64,000 nt of DNA. It comes from Byssothecium circinans (Eukaryota; Ascomycota; Dothideomycetes; Pleosporales; Massarinaceae). Each line of letters starts with the position of its first letter. The stretch's first letter is position 1. Below the pieces are notes generated by a model. That model had not been told where the DNA came from and did not search any database. It saw only the letters and a program-made list of their open reading frames with translations. Both the position numbers and the translations under genes were made by a program. Location of the stretch: NCBI GenBank assembly GCA_010015675.1, contig ML976978.1, forward strand, positions 1,495,683 through 1,559,682, read 5' to 3'. Shown here piece after piece: positions 10,239-21,400 of the stretch.

Positions 10239-11869
10239 TTTATTTCAGTCAACCTAGTTACAATTGCCACTCTGTACACATAGATTGAAGAGTTTTAGCT
10301 GCTGTTTCAGCTGCTGCTCTCTCTGCTTCTTTTTCTGCTGCTTTGTCATTGTTTTGTAACGCTAAAAGATCTGCTGCCTGTTTTGCTATTATGATTGTAT
10401 CTATATCTACAAAGCGTTGATTTAGGTCTACCCGTATTCTCTTTTATGGCTGTTGAGGCTTAAGGGCCTCAAGTTAACTGTATAGTCTTTTGTTCTCTGT
10501 TTCTAGCAGCGCTGCGCGTGTATTTGTAAGGGCAATTGCTTTGCCTACTTTTTTAATAAGCTGATGAGCCTCGTGATAGATTCTCTGCCTTCCGTGTAGC
10601 TCTCGCTAAGCTATAAAAAGATCATGAGGTCCGTAGGGGGTAGATAGATAGCTCTAAGCAGGTTAAGGTTAGTTCTAACAAGGTGGTGTAATAGGCCTTT
10701 AAGCTACTTAAGAGGAGTTAACTACCTGCTTAATATTTAATAGATAGATGCCTGCAGTAGCCCATCCAGCTCATACGACTCTCTTAGTAATCCCTTTCTC
10801 TCTAGCTGCGTGGTAGGCAGTAATAAAACGTTCCTTTTTAATAGGTACTGCGTCGTTAAGGTAGGATAGTTTTTAAATCTGTTACTAATAGAAACGCTTT
10901 ACTACTGAGAAAACTGAGAGATCTAGAGGCTGTAAGACGTGCAAGGAATAAGTAGGTAGAAATAGAAGCTGAACTTTATTTTATTTATAGAGCTATAGGA
11001 ATTCTAGGTCAACGTGGCTACCGTGGCTATCTAGGATGAGTATCCTCCAACAATCGCATGAGGGAGCTGTATTAGGCAGAAACACGCGCTGTAGCCACTT
11101 AGTTCCAATTACATTAGATGTCTAGCCATTCTGTGAGGTTATATAAAGCTAGTCTAGAATAGTCGTAGGAAACTAGGTAGTCTATAAGTTCTAGCCCTTA
11201 AATATCACTGCGCAGCGTAGTTTCTTGCCCGTAGCTAATACGCACTTAATTATAGATGCCTACTCGCGATTCTCTAGAGACTAATAATAAGCCTTCTTTT
11301 TCTAACTACTTGCGAGTACTCTAGTGTTTGCACATACACCTAGGGCCTTCCTAGTCTTATCCATATTCTATGTATCCTCAGTCTATATACCTAGCTCTGC
11401 GCGCAGCCTCTCATAGTGCTAAAGAAACCCGCGTATCTACTCCTATATTGCTGCCTTAGCCCGTGAGGCCTCTATCTTTCTACCTATAACAGATGCGACG
11501 CGTGGATTGCGCTTAATAAAGCAGGATATCCAATGTTTGCTAACAGGATTGTCGTCTCTATTCATCCGCAGGATTTGATTCGCCATTTCTCGCGCGCGCG
11601 TGTGGGAGGGAGGAAAAGCGCGGGCGTCTTCTTCAAGGATCCATCGTATAAGAAACTCCTCTTGTTGTAGAGTTAATCGCTGCTGGTATACGTGGCTATT
11701 TTGGTTGCTCTGCGTACCGCGTAGACGCGCAGCAAGCGTGCTTCGTGGGATCTTGTACGCCTTTGCAGCAGCTCGTTAACTAGGAAAAACTCCAGAAATA
11801 ACGTCGCTAATAGCTGCTTGTATAGCTGCTTCACGGGGATCCATTTTGGTAGGGTGGGTGTTGAGATAT

Positions 11870-11946
11870 CACGATTTTCTGAGGGGTGGCCGATTTCTGA
11901 GGGGTGGCCAGCATCCACGGGTGGCCAGCTACCCGGTCGGCTAGCT
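11870..11946 (-). repeat. Right terminal inverted repeat
   Basis: Inverted partner of 10163-10238. It contains two direct copies of the GGCCACCCCTCAGAAA-like subrepeat, plausible transposase binding sites. Confidence 0.9.
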
Positions 11947-12632
11947 TAGCTGAAGACAATTCACATGGCGCCAGATCTAAACTCCGCGCCCTCTTCTCCT
12001 CGCAATGCCTCAAACCCACAGCCTACCTCGATGCGGAGGAGCTCCTTCCTGCGCATCCATCTTCGACCCCCACATCCAGACTCGCGTTGCAGATATACCC
12101 TATGAGCCCCCACCACCACTTCTCGCTTCGCCAGGCAGCACTGTTCTTCCCTCCGTGCAGAATATTTATGCATTCCCGCCACCGACGCGGTATGATATGC
12201 TGGACGATGAAGTGGTACTAGCAGTAGCCGCAGAAAATGGAGAGATGGAAAAGGGTCAGACATTTTCTGGACAATGGCACGTCGCACTCTCCACGATCCA
12301 AGAAGGAGCACCTCATTTGAGGGGTGAGATTCTACGGTTGCTGTGTTTGGCTTTAGACGAGGCGACAGAGGCGGGGTGAGGGCGGAGGGTTCGTGGGCTA
12401 GGCGGACATGTATTGTGAGTCAGATGGTTCTTAGGTTTTGCATATCGTGCCATGGAACTGGTGTTCAGGTTGAGACATTTGTTTCGGGCTTCAAAAGAAG
12501 GCGAACTCATTACAAGGCCCCTTGTAGGGGATGTGCGCCCTTGCGGCTACCTAATATCTTAACATCAAGAAACTAGACTCTATCGATTCGCGGTCATGTG
12601 TCTTCGGCCTCAACACCCCATACCCTCGACCA
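11947..12632. other. Stretch between transposon and DUF7924-like relic
   Basis: Plus-strand frames 11904-12221 and 12005-12379 have no recognisable family and partly overlap the transposon flank. The portion 12564-12630 is related to 4854-4930. No gene called. Confidence 0.4.
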
Positions 12633-14212
12633 TCACTCTTTTGCTGATACCGCCGATGACGGCTGGTCAAACGGTGGTGGGCGGGGCTTCGAGGACTCGG
12701 AAGCTCCCTTCCTGTTTTCCGTAACGATTGTATCTAAGGCATCTCTAATCTGCTGTAGACGTGTGCCCTTTCCCCAATCAAGAATGTTTCGAACCCGTTT
12801 GCGGAAGTCCCTGAAATGCTCTGGGCTCCACAGCAGAAACGCTTCAACCTGCTGCAGGCAATAGTTCGAGCCATCTTCCTTCCACGATGCATATAATTAG
12901 GCGCTATTGTTGTCCGCAGCAATGCAGCAGCATATGTTGCCAATGCGTTGCGTTTTTGGAAGCGATGCGTTCAGTTGGTCCATAGCGTTGAGGCACGCTG
13001 ATGAAGCACCTGCACACTGATTTGCAGCAACCCATAGATCACCTCGAGTGCCGCCGGCAGCTTTGAGTTCAATGGCGAGGAAAGGAAACCGAAGACCGTG
13101 TGACGTTGCCGCAGGATAGGATGGGATCCGTGGATGAAGTGCCGTTTCAGCTAGGAGTTGTGGTTGCGTAAATACTTTGTTTGTCTTCCCCGAGTATCCA
13201 TATAGCTTGTCTGGTTTGGGCCGACTGACCTTGAACGGAATTGCAGGATCTGAGGGAATGAGGTGCGTCGACATGAGAGCGCCGGAGCTGCTCATTAAAC
13301 ACGTCTCAAGCCCATAAACTGGGTCAAATTTGGTGTCGGGAAATATTGTATCACCAAGGAAGGCCACCACGTCGTCCTCATCACATCCCTCCGCGAGAGT
13401 ACCCAGGCGGGACATGGCCTCCTTCATCTTCTCGGTAGAGAGCTCTGGAGAGTCCCGCCCGCCGCGTAACGTGTCGTTGATATAATCAGAGACAGCAGCA
13501 GGCAGCTGGGTATCAGGGTGCCGGACATAAATGTGGTTGAATTCTAAGTTGCTCTGGCGGTACATTCGATATCGCACGGGAGAAAGACTAGAAAAACCAG
13601 ATGCACCGGCAGTAGATAAAATACTCGGTGTCCTGAGTTGACGGACCCGCGACCCCATAGAAGATGGCGCGGATGGCACCGCAAACCCTTTGGCATCCCG
13701 CGCAGAAGTCATTTCCGGCTCTGATCTCGTAAGGTTCCTAGAAATGGGGGCGTTGTCTGAATGGTGGAGATGGCTGATCGACCGGCAACGTTCCTCTCGG
13801 TCCGATCCAATTGACTCGAGCCACCCGGAAACGAAGGTGTGGACAGATGTAGGACGGGTATCTTGATGAATGGGGTCGACAAAGTCTTTGAGGAGCGAGG
13901 CGTATGGATGCTTGGAAGGGGTTGGCTTTGGTTGCCGAAGAGTCGTCTGCACAAGCTGGGGCATTAGTCCTGGACTCTACAATGGGTGGGCGGAGGTAGT
14001 CATACCGAGTCCGCCTGCTCTGCTTTCCCGATTTCGACACCAGGCTGTTGATTGCCCGTCGTCAATCGGGCTTTCTTCGCGGGCAACGGATCGCTCCTAG
14101 TTGTCATGTCCAGTTTCCTCTTCGTGGATTGCACAGGCAGTGAATCTCGGTCCATACGTCTGCCTGTATCTAATGAATTAGCACAGTTTCCTGCTCTTCC
14201 GGGAATTTGCAT
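12633..14212 (-). pseudogene. DUF7924-like (PD-(D/E)XK-like) protein, one nonsense codon
   Basis: Exon 1 (14212 to about 14008) is basic and ends ADS before a GTATGA donor; exon 2 starts in the same phase at a CAG acceptor near 13956. The body has SVHTFVSGWLES, EERCRSISHL, a Pro/Ser-rich linker, PKPDKLYGYSGK and FPFLAIELKAAGG followed by LWVAANQCAG. This order matches a large Pezizomycotina family now called DUF7924, with an acidic residue and ExK pair typical of PD-(D/E)XK nuclease folds. The frame hits TAA at 12899-12897 but continues without shift as LYASWKEDGSNY, FLLWSPEHFRDFRKRV and RNILDWGKGTRLQQIRDAL, the normal family C-terminus, to TGA at 12635-12633. So a single stop removes about 87 residues. 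Function of the family is unknown; these genes often multiply in repeat-rich regions. Confidence 0.7.
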
Positions 14213-15214
14213 GCATACCTTCGCCGGTACTTGCGACTGCCTCTAGCAGCTTTTCTTCCAATCCCTTGGAGAGTTTCATATAAGGGCGACCCGACCTCGT
14301 CTTGGAAACTCGACTGTTCATGACGCCGGTGTATGAAGGATGGGGGAAGGGGGGGTTTCTACCGGTGCTCGCTGGCAGAGAAAAAGTAAGGTCGTTGACC
14401 GCCGTGTTGACAGGGACCGGCGTTACGAAAATCCGTAGTTGTGGAATGATAGTTGCGGAATGATAGTTGCGGAATGATAGTTGCAGTCCTCGCCCACCTT
14501 CCGCGGCTGAACCGCCGGAGAACGATTCCCTTGGCCTTCTACCTTGCTCTCTGCGGGAACTACCACCAGATTTTGCGTCACGTGATTTATTGAAGTCCAG
14601 GTGTGACCGTTAGTTACTACCTCAGGTTAGCAGCCCTTTGTAGGGCCCATGGTAGCGATAACAACTTTAAGGCCTAACATACTAACTTTGTCACCTCCTA
14701 GATTTGTAAGGGAAATAACGACTTTTAGCACTGTCGCTAAGAATTGTTAAATCATGTTAGTGCACCTAAGGCCACATTTATGTACTTGTGCTGACTAGTG
14801 GTCGCAAATAGATATTCAGTTAAACTAATCTTTTAACCTATCATCACCTCCTCAACTTCTTCGTATATTCTATTTACTTGCTCGCGACCATATGCTAACG
14901 CCGCGCTAGGGCAACCATGTAGACAAAGAACGAAACACACTAACCTCTTTTTGCACTTGATTGGACTTCATCCATCTACCCACCCTACAGTAGAACAGGC
15001 TATCCTGATTATGTTCGCTAGGGTACATTTCAAGAAGTGGACGAACAAATTACGAGCAAAGCCCGATATATGATATTACACCGCCAACGCCATGTAATGT
15101 AGCATGCATGCTTCGTACAGAAACAGACCAGAAAATACAGCCCCAGGTATTAAAACAAGCAGATCGAGACCATGCAAGCGCTTCTCTGTATATACAACAC
15201 CTCCCATCGCCTCT
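14213..15214. other. Gene-free stretch, partly AT-rich
   Basis: 14580-14900 is richer in TA and may be the remnant of an old RIP-mutated repeat, but no element is identifiable. 14439-14484 holds a short tandem repeat listed separately. The right part is the 3' flank of the carrier gene. Confidence 0.4.
14439..14484 (+). repeat. 14-bp tandem repeat, three copies
   Basis: Three consecutive copies of TTGCGGAATGATAG (first with T for C at the fourth base) plus a partial fourth. Confidence 0.8.
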
Positions 15215-16325
15215 CTACACCCCCTGAATCCCTCTATAAATCTTCTTATGCTGTTCCAAGAACAAGAACGTAAGAATAGTATGCGGACCGACACGAATAA
15301 AACTCGGCACCCACCCCTTGAACATCCACCTCAATCCCTCCGCTCGGGAGATATCCGTCACGACGCGTATAATACTCTTGTGTTCCGTGGAGCTCATGAC
15401 CCTCGTCTTGATAACATCGACCGGCGAGCAAATCGTCGTAGCCACAAAACCCGCCAAGAACGACGCCGTGAAATGCGTCGTCAGATTATCCTTGAGATTC
15501 GTGTGGTCCAACAGGGTCCGTTTGAAGATGTCGTAAGTCGCGAGTTGGCCGACCGTCATGAGCACTGCTCGTGAGGAGTTGGGCCAGACGCCGCGCCAAA
15601 GTTTCCCTATGCCTTCTTCCCGCGACATGCGTATTATCCCGTCAATCGCGTGTTTGTAGTTCCTTCGCTGTTCCTTCGGGAGTGCGGCATCGTGCTGCAT
15701 GCGCACGTTGAGAATGTCGCCGGGGTTTCCTACGACTCCGCCAACGAAACCGGAGGCTGAGGCCATGGCCACGAGGGTGAGGAAGGAGGGTTTTGCTTCG
15801 GGGGTCGTGATGCGCTCTTTGAGGTACTCGTAGACGCCGAAGCGCGTCATGCTGTAGGTGATCTGGCGGAGTTGGGCGGCGGAGAGCTGCAATATGTTAG
15901 CCTTTCTTTTGTCGAAGGCTTTGTTGGACATGAAGATCTTCTTACTCCGCGGTAGAGTCCCATGAAGCCGTCATTCCTCGCTACATGGCCAAACATTTGC
16001 AGCATATTCAAGCGCGCTCCAGTATGTGCTTGCATCTGTAACCTGACCTGGAATCTGTGAGCATTGTGGTTCAATCGCGCCAGGAATCATCGGGGTAGGG
16101 GAATTTTACTTTCACTATGCATTTTGTTAGTAAACAATTTCTTCAACGGCGCACAACGCAATTCTCTTGGAGAAGAAACTCACCCAGGTCTAGCGGATGC
16201 GTAAACAGCGTCGCCATGCAACTCGCCGTCCCACCAAACCAGAACGGATACACTACATGAGTGACCTTGACATCATTATCCTTCCTCATCGCTCTGCCGC
16301 TCACCGGCTTCGTAACGTCGGGCAT
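15215..16325 (-). CDS. Mitochondrial carrier, dicarboxylate (DIC) type
   Basis: Inner-membrane carrier of about 300 residues that should exchange dicarboxylates such as malate or succinate for phosphate. Exons: 16325-16184, a middle exon ending at 15946, and 15886-15215. The three mitochondrial carrier signatures are visible: HPLDLG followed by VRLQM, NPGDILNVRMQ and SPVDVIKTRVM. GLYRGLSAAQLRQITYSMTRFGVYEYLKER and the C-terminal WMFKGWVPSFIRVGPHTILT support the DIC branch. The splice joining exon 2 and 3 (GGA|GTAAGA...TTGCAG|CTC) is clean. The junction of exon 1 and 2 is not: the donor CTGG|GTGAGT leaves phase 1, but the visible acceptor CCAG at about 16048 does not restore the VRLQ frame. 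An unusual acceptor, a micro-exon or a one-base indel may be present. Confidence 0.8.
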
Positions 16326-17104
16326 CTTGAAGAAAAGCTGACCTGAAGCTGCATGTATGCCCGTTTGCACACTGCTCAATCTTTTAAAAATGGCCGACAA
16401 TGAATATGCGTGGGAGGGCGGGCAGCGAATGCCACAGTAAACAGCACTTTGATGTGAATTGGAGAGCTTTCGCACGTCATTGGAGAAAAAAAGGGACGGG
16501 GTTCGGCACCTAATAAAATCTTGGCGTTCTCGGAGGTGTTTTCTGGCTCCGAGGTCAGCACGTGATAGCGCTTTTAAGGTTTGACGTGAGACGAGCGGCC
16601 AGGGTTGATGGCTCTACACCATCAACTTCCATCGATGATGATGCGGATACCAACGAGTTCGGCGGCTCTATGCCGTCAATTGGGCACAAAGGCCTCGGTA
16701 CGGATACAGAGGTCATCGATTGCGTCGCGGTGGTGGCAGGTGCAAACTTCTTTTCCAGGTCGACGATGCTATTCATCAGGTACGCGTCTGTCATGCGACC
16801 TCACATTTCTTTCCTGCTTCCTCCAAGTTGCAACAGCAGACTTCAGCATTCAAGTCTTTCCTTCTTATCATGCTTTCAGGTCATGAGAGCTATTTCCATG
16901 ACTTTTTCTCTTCGCATCTTTCTCAAGTTTATGGTGAGGGGAAACACTTGGTGGAAAGTCTCCACGGCATAAGGAAAGACATACAAAACGGAGAAAATAG
17001 AACCACAAGCCAATCCTCCCGTTCACAGCCACCCCCAAATCACAGCTTCCCACCATTCAACGAACACATTCTAAGCCACACCAGGACCAAAACCTAAGCC
17101 AAAC
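16326..17104. other. Shared upstream region of carrier and PheRS genes
   Basis: The two genes diverge from here, so it should contain both promoters. A minus-strand frame 16794-16555 (79 codons, begins MTDAYLMNSIVDLEKKF) reads like a small protein but I cannot assign it. An upstream exon of the PheRS gene with the targeting peptide may also lie here. Confidence 0.4.
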
Positions 17105-18493
17105 ATGCTCGATTTATGTGGAAAATGCTATACTACCGACGAATGGATGAACACGCCCCCAACAATCCTCGCCGCCATCCCGCGCCGCCTGCACATCCAA
17201 CCCAACCACCCACTAACAATAACGCGCCAACTAATCGAATCCCGTTTCCCCGGCTACAAGACCCACAATACGCTCTCCCCCATCGTCACGACACAGCAAA
17301 ACTTCGACTCTCTGGGCTTTCCCCCGGACCACATCGGCCGCAGCAGGACAGACACGTACTACATCAACAAAGACACTGTGCTCCGGACACACACCTCTGC
17401 GCACCAGGCCGACACTTTCCGCGCGAATGAAAGCGAGGGCTATCTCATTTCATCGGATGTCTACAGACGCGATGCCATTGACCGAACGCACTACCCCATC
17501 TTCCACCAGATGGAGGGAGCGCGGACATGGAGCCGTTCCGCCGCCGAGAAGAGTGGGAAGAGCCTCGCAGAAATAATCTACCAAGACGTTGAAAAGATCC
17601 CAAAACACAACATCGACGTGCAAGATCCAGATACGCCGTTCCACGCCACACGCAACCCAAAGCAAGACGAGCATTCCGTGGAAGAAGTAGCCGCTATATC
17701 CACCCATCTCAAGCGCTCTCTCGAAGACGCCGTAGTTGCCATCTTCAACGCCGCAAAGACTGCTTCCCCCTCTGATTCCATCTCTGTAAACGACGACGAG
17801 CCCCTCAAAATGCGCTGGGTAGAAGCCTATTTCCCCTTCACATCCCCGAGCTGGGAACTCGAAGTCTACTGGCAAGACTCCTGGCTCGAGATCCTCGGCA
17901 GCGGCATCGTCCAGCACTCCATCCTCAGCAACGCAAACGTGCCCGACAGACTCGGCTGGGCCTTTGGTCTGGGTCTGGAACGCATCGCCATGCTGCTCTA
18001 CGGCATCCCCGACATTCGGCTCTTCTGGAGTACAGACCCGCGCTTCCTGTCACAGTTCGACGCTGCGCAGCCTATGAGGAAATTCGTCCCGTTTAGCAAG
18101 TATCCCGCTTGTTTCAAGGATGTGAGTTTTTGGTTACCGCATGCGTCGAAGAGTGCTGCGGGTGGTGCCGGTACACCCCCTCCTCCTCCTCCTACTTCTT
18201 CCACTTCCTCGACGTCTCCCTCCCACACGGCTACGACGGCAACGGCGCCTCTGACAGGCCAGCCATTCCACGAAAACGACGTCATGGAAATCGCGCGCGA
18301 AGTCTGCGGCCCAGTCGTCGAAGACGTGCGTCTGGTAGACGAATTCGTGCACCCAAAGACAGGCCGCAAGAGCCTGTGCTACCGGGTCAATTACCGCAGT
18401 CTGGAGCGCACGCTCACGAATGAGGAGACGAATGCGCTGCATGAGCAATTGCGGCAGCAGTTGGTGGATCAATTGGGCGTGCAACTGCGATAA
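17105..18493 (+). CDS. MSF1: Mitochondrial phenylalanyl-tRNA synthetase
   Basis: Class II monomeric enzyme that charges mitochondrial tRNA-Phe. One exon encodes 462 residues. The core has RTHTSAHQ (residues 94-101), motif 2 region YRRDAIDRTHYPIFHQMEG (120-138), SWELEVYW and LEILGSGIVQH, and motif 3 GLGLERIAMLLYGI. The C-terminal anticodon-binding FDX-ACB domain begins near FVPFSKYPACFKDVSFWLP and ends with CYRVNYRSLERTLTNEE. Within the FDX-ACB domain a roughly 40-residue Pro/Ser/Thr-rich insert (starts AGGAGTPPPPPP) separates SFWLP from FHENDVMEI. The first ATG is at 17105, only a few codons before GKCYTTDEW, where homologues already have a longer leader. A mitochondrial targeting sequence is not evident, so an upstream exon or start is likely. 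Confidence 0.9.
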   Translation: MLDLCGKCYTTDEWMNTPPTILAAIPRRLHIQPNHPLTITRQLIESRFPGYKTHNTLSPIVTTQQNFDSLGFPPDHIGRSRTDTYYINKDTVLRTHTSAHQADTFRANESEGYLISSDVYRRDAIDRTHYPIFHQMEGARTWSRSAAEKSGKSLAEIIYQDVEKIPKHNIDVQDPDTPFHATRNPKQDEHSVEEVAAISTHLKRSLEDAVVAIFNAAKTASPSDSISVNDDEPLKMRWVEAYFPFTSPSWELEVYWQDSWLEILGSGIVQHSILSNANVPDRLGWAFGLGLERIAMLLYGIPDIRLFWSTDPRFLSQFDAAQPMRKFVPFSKYPACFKDVSFWLPHASKSAAGGAGTPPPPPPTSSTSSTSPSHTATTATAPLTGQPFHENDVMEIAREVCGPVVEDVRLVDEFVHPKTGRKSLCYRVNYRSLERTLTNEETNALHEQLRQQLVDQLGVQLR

Positions 18494-21400
18494 GAAACGA
18501 AGAATGCGATGGGTCCGATGACTAGGGCTCGACAATTTCGACATACGCCATATCTGAATGGAGGTGTGTGGTTTGGTCCAGATGGCTGGATGGGTGTGTG
18601 GTTTGCCTTGGCCGAGGCTTGGTCCGTTATCTTGTCTCGTTCTTGACAGGGGGGCTTCATGTCCGCTATAAAGTATTCGTCGTGGACGAATCAGACGTGG
18701 TTCTTTTTTTTTTTGCTTTTGTTGGCGAGTTTAGGTCCGTCGTTTTCTCTCCTGGGCTACCTACACTTGCACTTGCATGCGCCTCGCTCATCCCTATATT
18801 AGCTTAGGGGCTTGCATCGCAGTAGGCAGGTTAGAGACTTGAGGGTGTGGTGCCATGCAAGTCGTCTGCCGATAGACATTTCTTTTCTCAACGTCCTCCC
18901 GTCCTGATCCGGCAAAGGAACTACAGCACCGCCTACCTCCGATTGGACCCCTAGACACCTTCCCTTTGCTTTGTACTATATATACCCACGGTAGCCGTGC
19001 CCATACATGGAATGGTTTTGTAGAATACTTGTACACTAGGCCTTGCATCTGCATACTGCTCGTTTGCACTGGCGTCTCGTACTTGCCCCGCAATTCTTCG
19101 ACCGGGAAATATCAACGTTGCCGTGCCTCCCCACTTCAACACGAGGTCGACCTGCCACTGCACCCTCCATCGCATATTATCCAGACCAGCATGTTAATAC
19201 CGTCCCAGCCTATCCCCATCCGTGCCCTGCGTCTGCACAGAATCTTTGCGGGGAAACCCCGTGAGTGCGTGCAGCAGTGCAGAATCTACAGACGATGCCG
19301 CCAGACCGCTTGACAGAGAGGACCGGCTGCCGCGGCGCTGGCGTGCCTGGGTCGACAGATTGCTGGTGCCGCGCACGTCGTGTGTTGATGCGCCCATCAG
19401 CGGAGTCCGGGTGGCACCGATTGATGGTCTAATCCTCTTGATCGCGACATTCGCCATCATGTCTCCGAGAAAATCAAGATTGAGTCAGGGAAATGGTTGA
19501 ATTCTGCTCGAACACGTGGCTATGCCGGACTAACCACTTTTCTGTGCCCTCCAATCAATAGCGAAGTTGGCTGATTTCGCGCATTCTGTGCCCCAGCTCG
19601 TGGTCCAAATAGCCAGAAATGGGCGCCGAAGAACCGGAGAATATTTAGAGTTGTGTGGTACAAGATGGATGGCGTTATTTGCCACTCAGCTCGCCTCCCA
19701 ACGCCTGGTCAAGGCATACTATTGCATCTGCGTTGATAGCAAAGCTGTTCTCCGCATTTTTTTGTGGTTGACATATTACCCGAATGTAGTCCTACATATG
19801 CGGACTCAAGTGCGGTCTTATCGATAGCGGAGACTGCATACTGGCGTATATGATCGCACTGCTATGATTAATATGCCGACTGTATTATGATGATACTGTT
19901 AGGGGTCAGGGGAGATACTTTGGTAGCGAATGGGGAGCAGCTGGTTGAAACGGGCGGAAAGAATTCGGAACGTCGCTCTATGTGAAGCGCGACGAGACAG
20001 AGGTGAGGAGAAGGTTCTGAGAATGATGATAGAGATCGAATCAAGGTGCTGACGGTAGTACGGAGGTGCTACGGTAAGATCTACACACCGATGAGCGTCG
20101 TGGACATCGCGCAACGGCCATGCTCAGCGATAGCGGTGAAATGTTTCCGGCATGCGATGAAGACAGGCGCATTTTCGGCGGTAGGTTTGATTGAATCATG
20201 CCAGCTGCAGAATTGCCGCAGCGGCAGCATGTATCTGCGAACGCCTGGCGTGTGTGGCTGCAGGCGTGATGTCCAATGAGAGGGGTCGATGTGAGGCTGT
20301 CTAGAGGACAAGGTATCTCAATTTTACGGTCAGCAGACGGGAAGATGGCAACATCAGAGGACTATGAAGCTTGCATACTAGCATGCCGTAGCTCAGTAGC
20401 AGACTGGTGATACTGGACGACATCGAAGCTCCAGACCACTGTCACGCTTCTCAAGCCGGGAAGTGCTGGCCCGGAAGTGGAGGGACATGCACGGTAGCCT
20501 GAGGCACGAAAGGTTTCCCACCGTCATTGCTGAATGGTGGCCCAGAAGTATTGCCCGGGCAGGACTGGAACACGTGAGGCATGGCCATGAGGTTGACGAG
20601 TCGGACTCGGAGAGAGGTTTCGTTTAGTGTTTCGAGGTGAGGGGTTCCAGCGATCTAGACAGGCAGGGACGACCTGGCGGCTTAAAAGGTGAGGTACCTT
20701 GCCTTTGAGTTCATGCTTGCAGGACCATATCTTATCTCGAAATTCAACGTCGACGTAGTGGTGACCTGATGGTGCCAGTTCGACATTGAAAGGTTGCTAC
20801 TCTAGTCTCTGGTACGAGTGGATAAGGTGCTGATCGTCAAACGGGTGATGGGTAACGAGGAAACAACGATTCTACCTGCCCCGACACTAGTGCTGCGGGA
20901 GGCAGTGGCGGTCTGTGGCATGTGGCGACTACTGATGAGTCGCGCAAAGGATGTGATGTTCTGTTCCGAGCATGGGCACCTTCATCTGCAGTGGAGGTCA
21001 ACCAGGACCGACATACCGTAATGATCCTGAAGATCATCATGTATTGGGAAAGGAGACGGTTGGAGCGGATCGTTTATAGTGTGAACTACAGCTACGACGC
21101 GAGCGTTCTACAAATGGTTACTCGATACATATGTACTGGGCTTTTGGGCTTCTGGAGACAGCGATCATGAGTGGTGGAGCGTTTCAGACCGCAGGGTGGA
21201 AAGCTCGTCACACCTTCCAGCAGCGTGTCAGCTCTGTTAGGATTGATAGATGTAGGTACACGATAATAAACCTCAGCTGCACGATGTGATGTATGCAGGC
21301 ACCGCTCGATGTGGGAGCATTTGCTTCTTTCCCCCGCGGCCAGACTCTTTGGGAAGACGGAATGCAATAAATGTCGTGGACCGTGATATTTTGGGCCACG

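Larger units (their letters stand above)
10163..11946 (-). mobile_element. Complete pogo/Fot1-like transposon, heavily RIP-mutated
   Basis: Element of 1784 bp with 76-77 bp terminal inverted repeats and TA target duplications at 10161-10162 and 11947-11948. The transposase region reads on the minus strand and is homologous to the copy at the window start. The N-terminus begins near 11841 (MDPREAAIQAAISDV) and includes a psq-type helix-turn-helix (AAKAYKIPRSTLAARLRGT) interrupted by TAA where CAA is expected, then a segment matching KHWISHFIKRNPRVASV of the first copy. Further in, dense TA-rich changes remove any long frame. The C-terminal coding end lies near 10265. C-to-T bias on the coding strand fits RIP. 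The element cannot move by itself but its ends look intact. Confidence 0.9.

Noticed and set aside
11673..11918. 81-codon frame as an independent gene
   Set aside because: It starts in the terminal repeat and is a shifted reading of the decayed transposase N-terminus.
14580..14900. Old retrotransposon remnant
   Set aside because: Composition is suggestive of RIP but no reverse transcriptase, LTR or repeat end can be identified.
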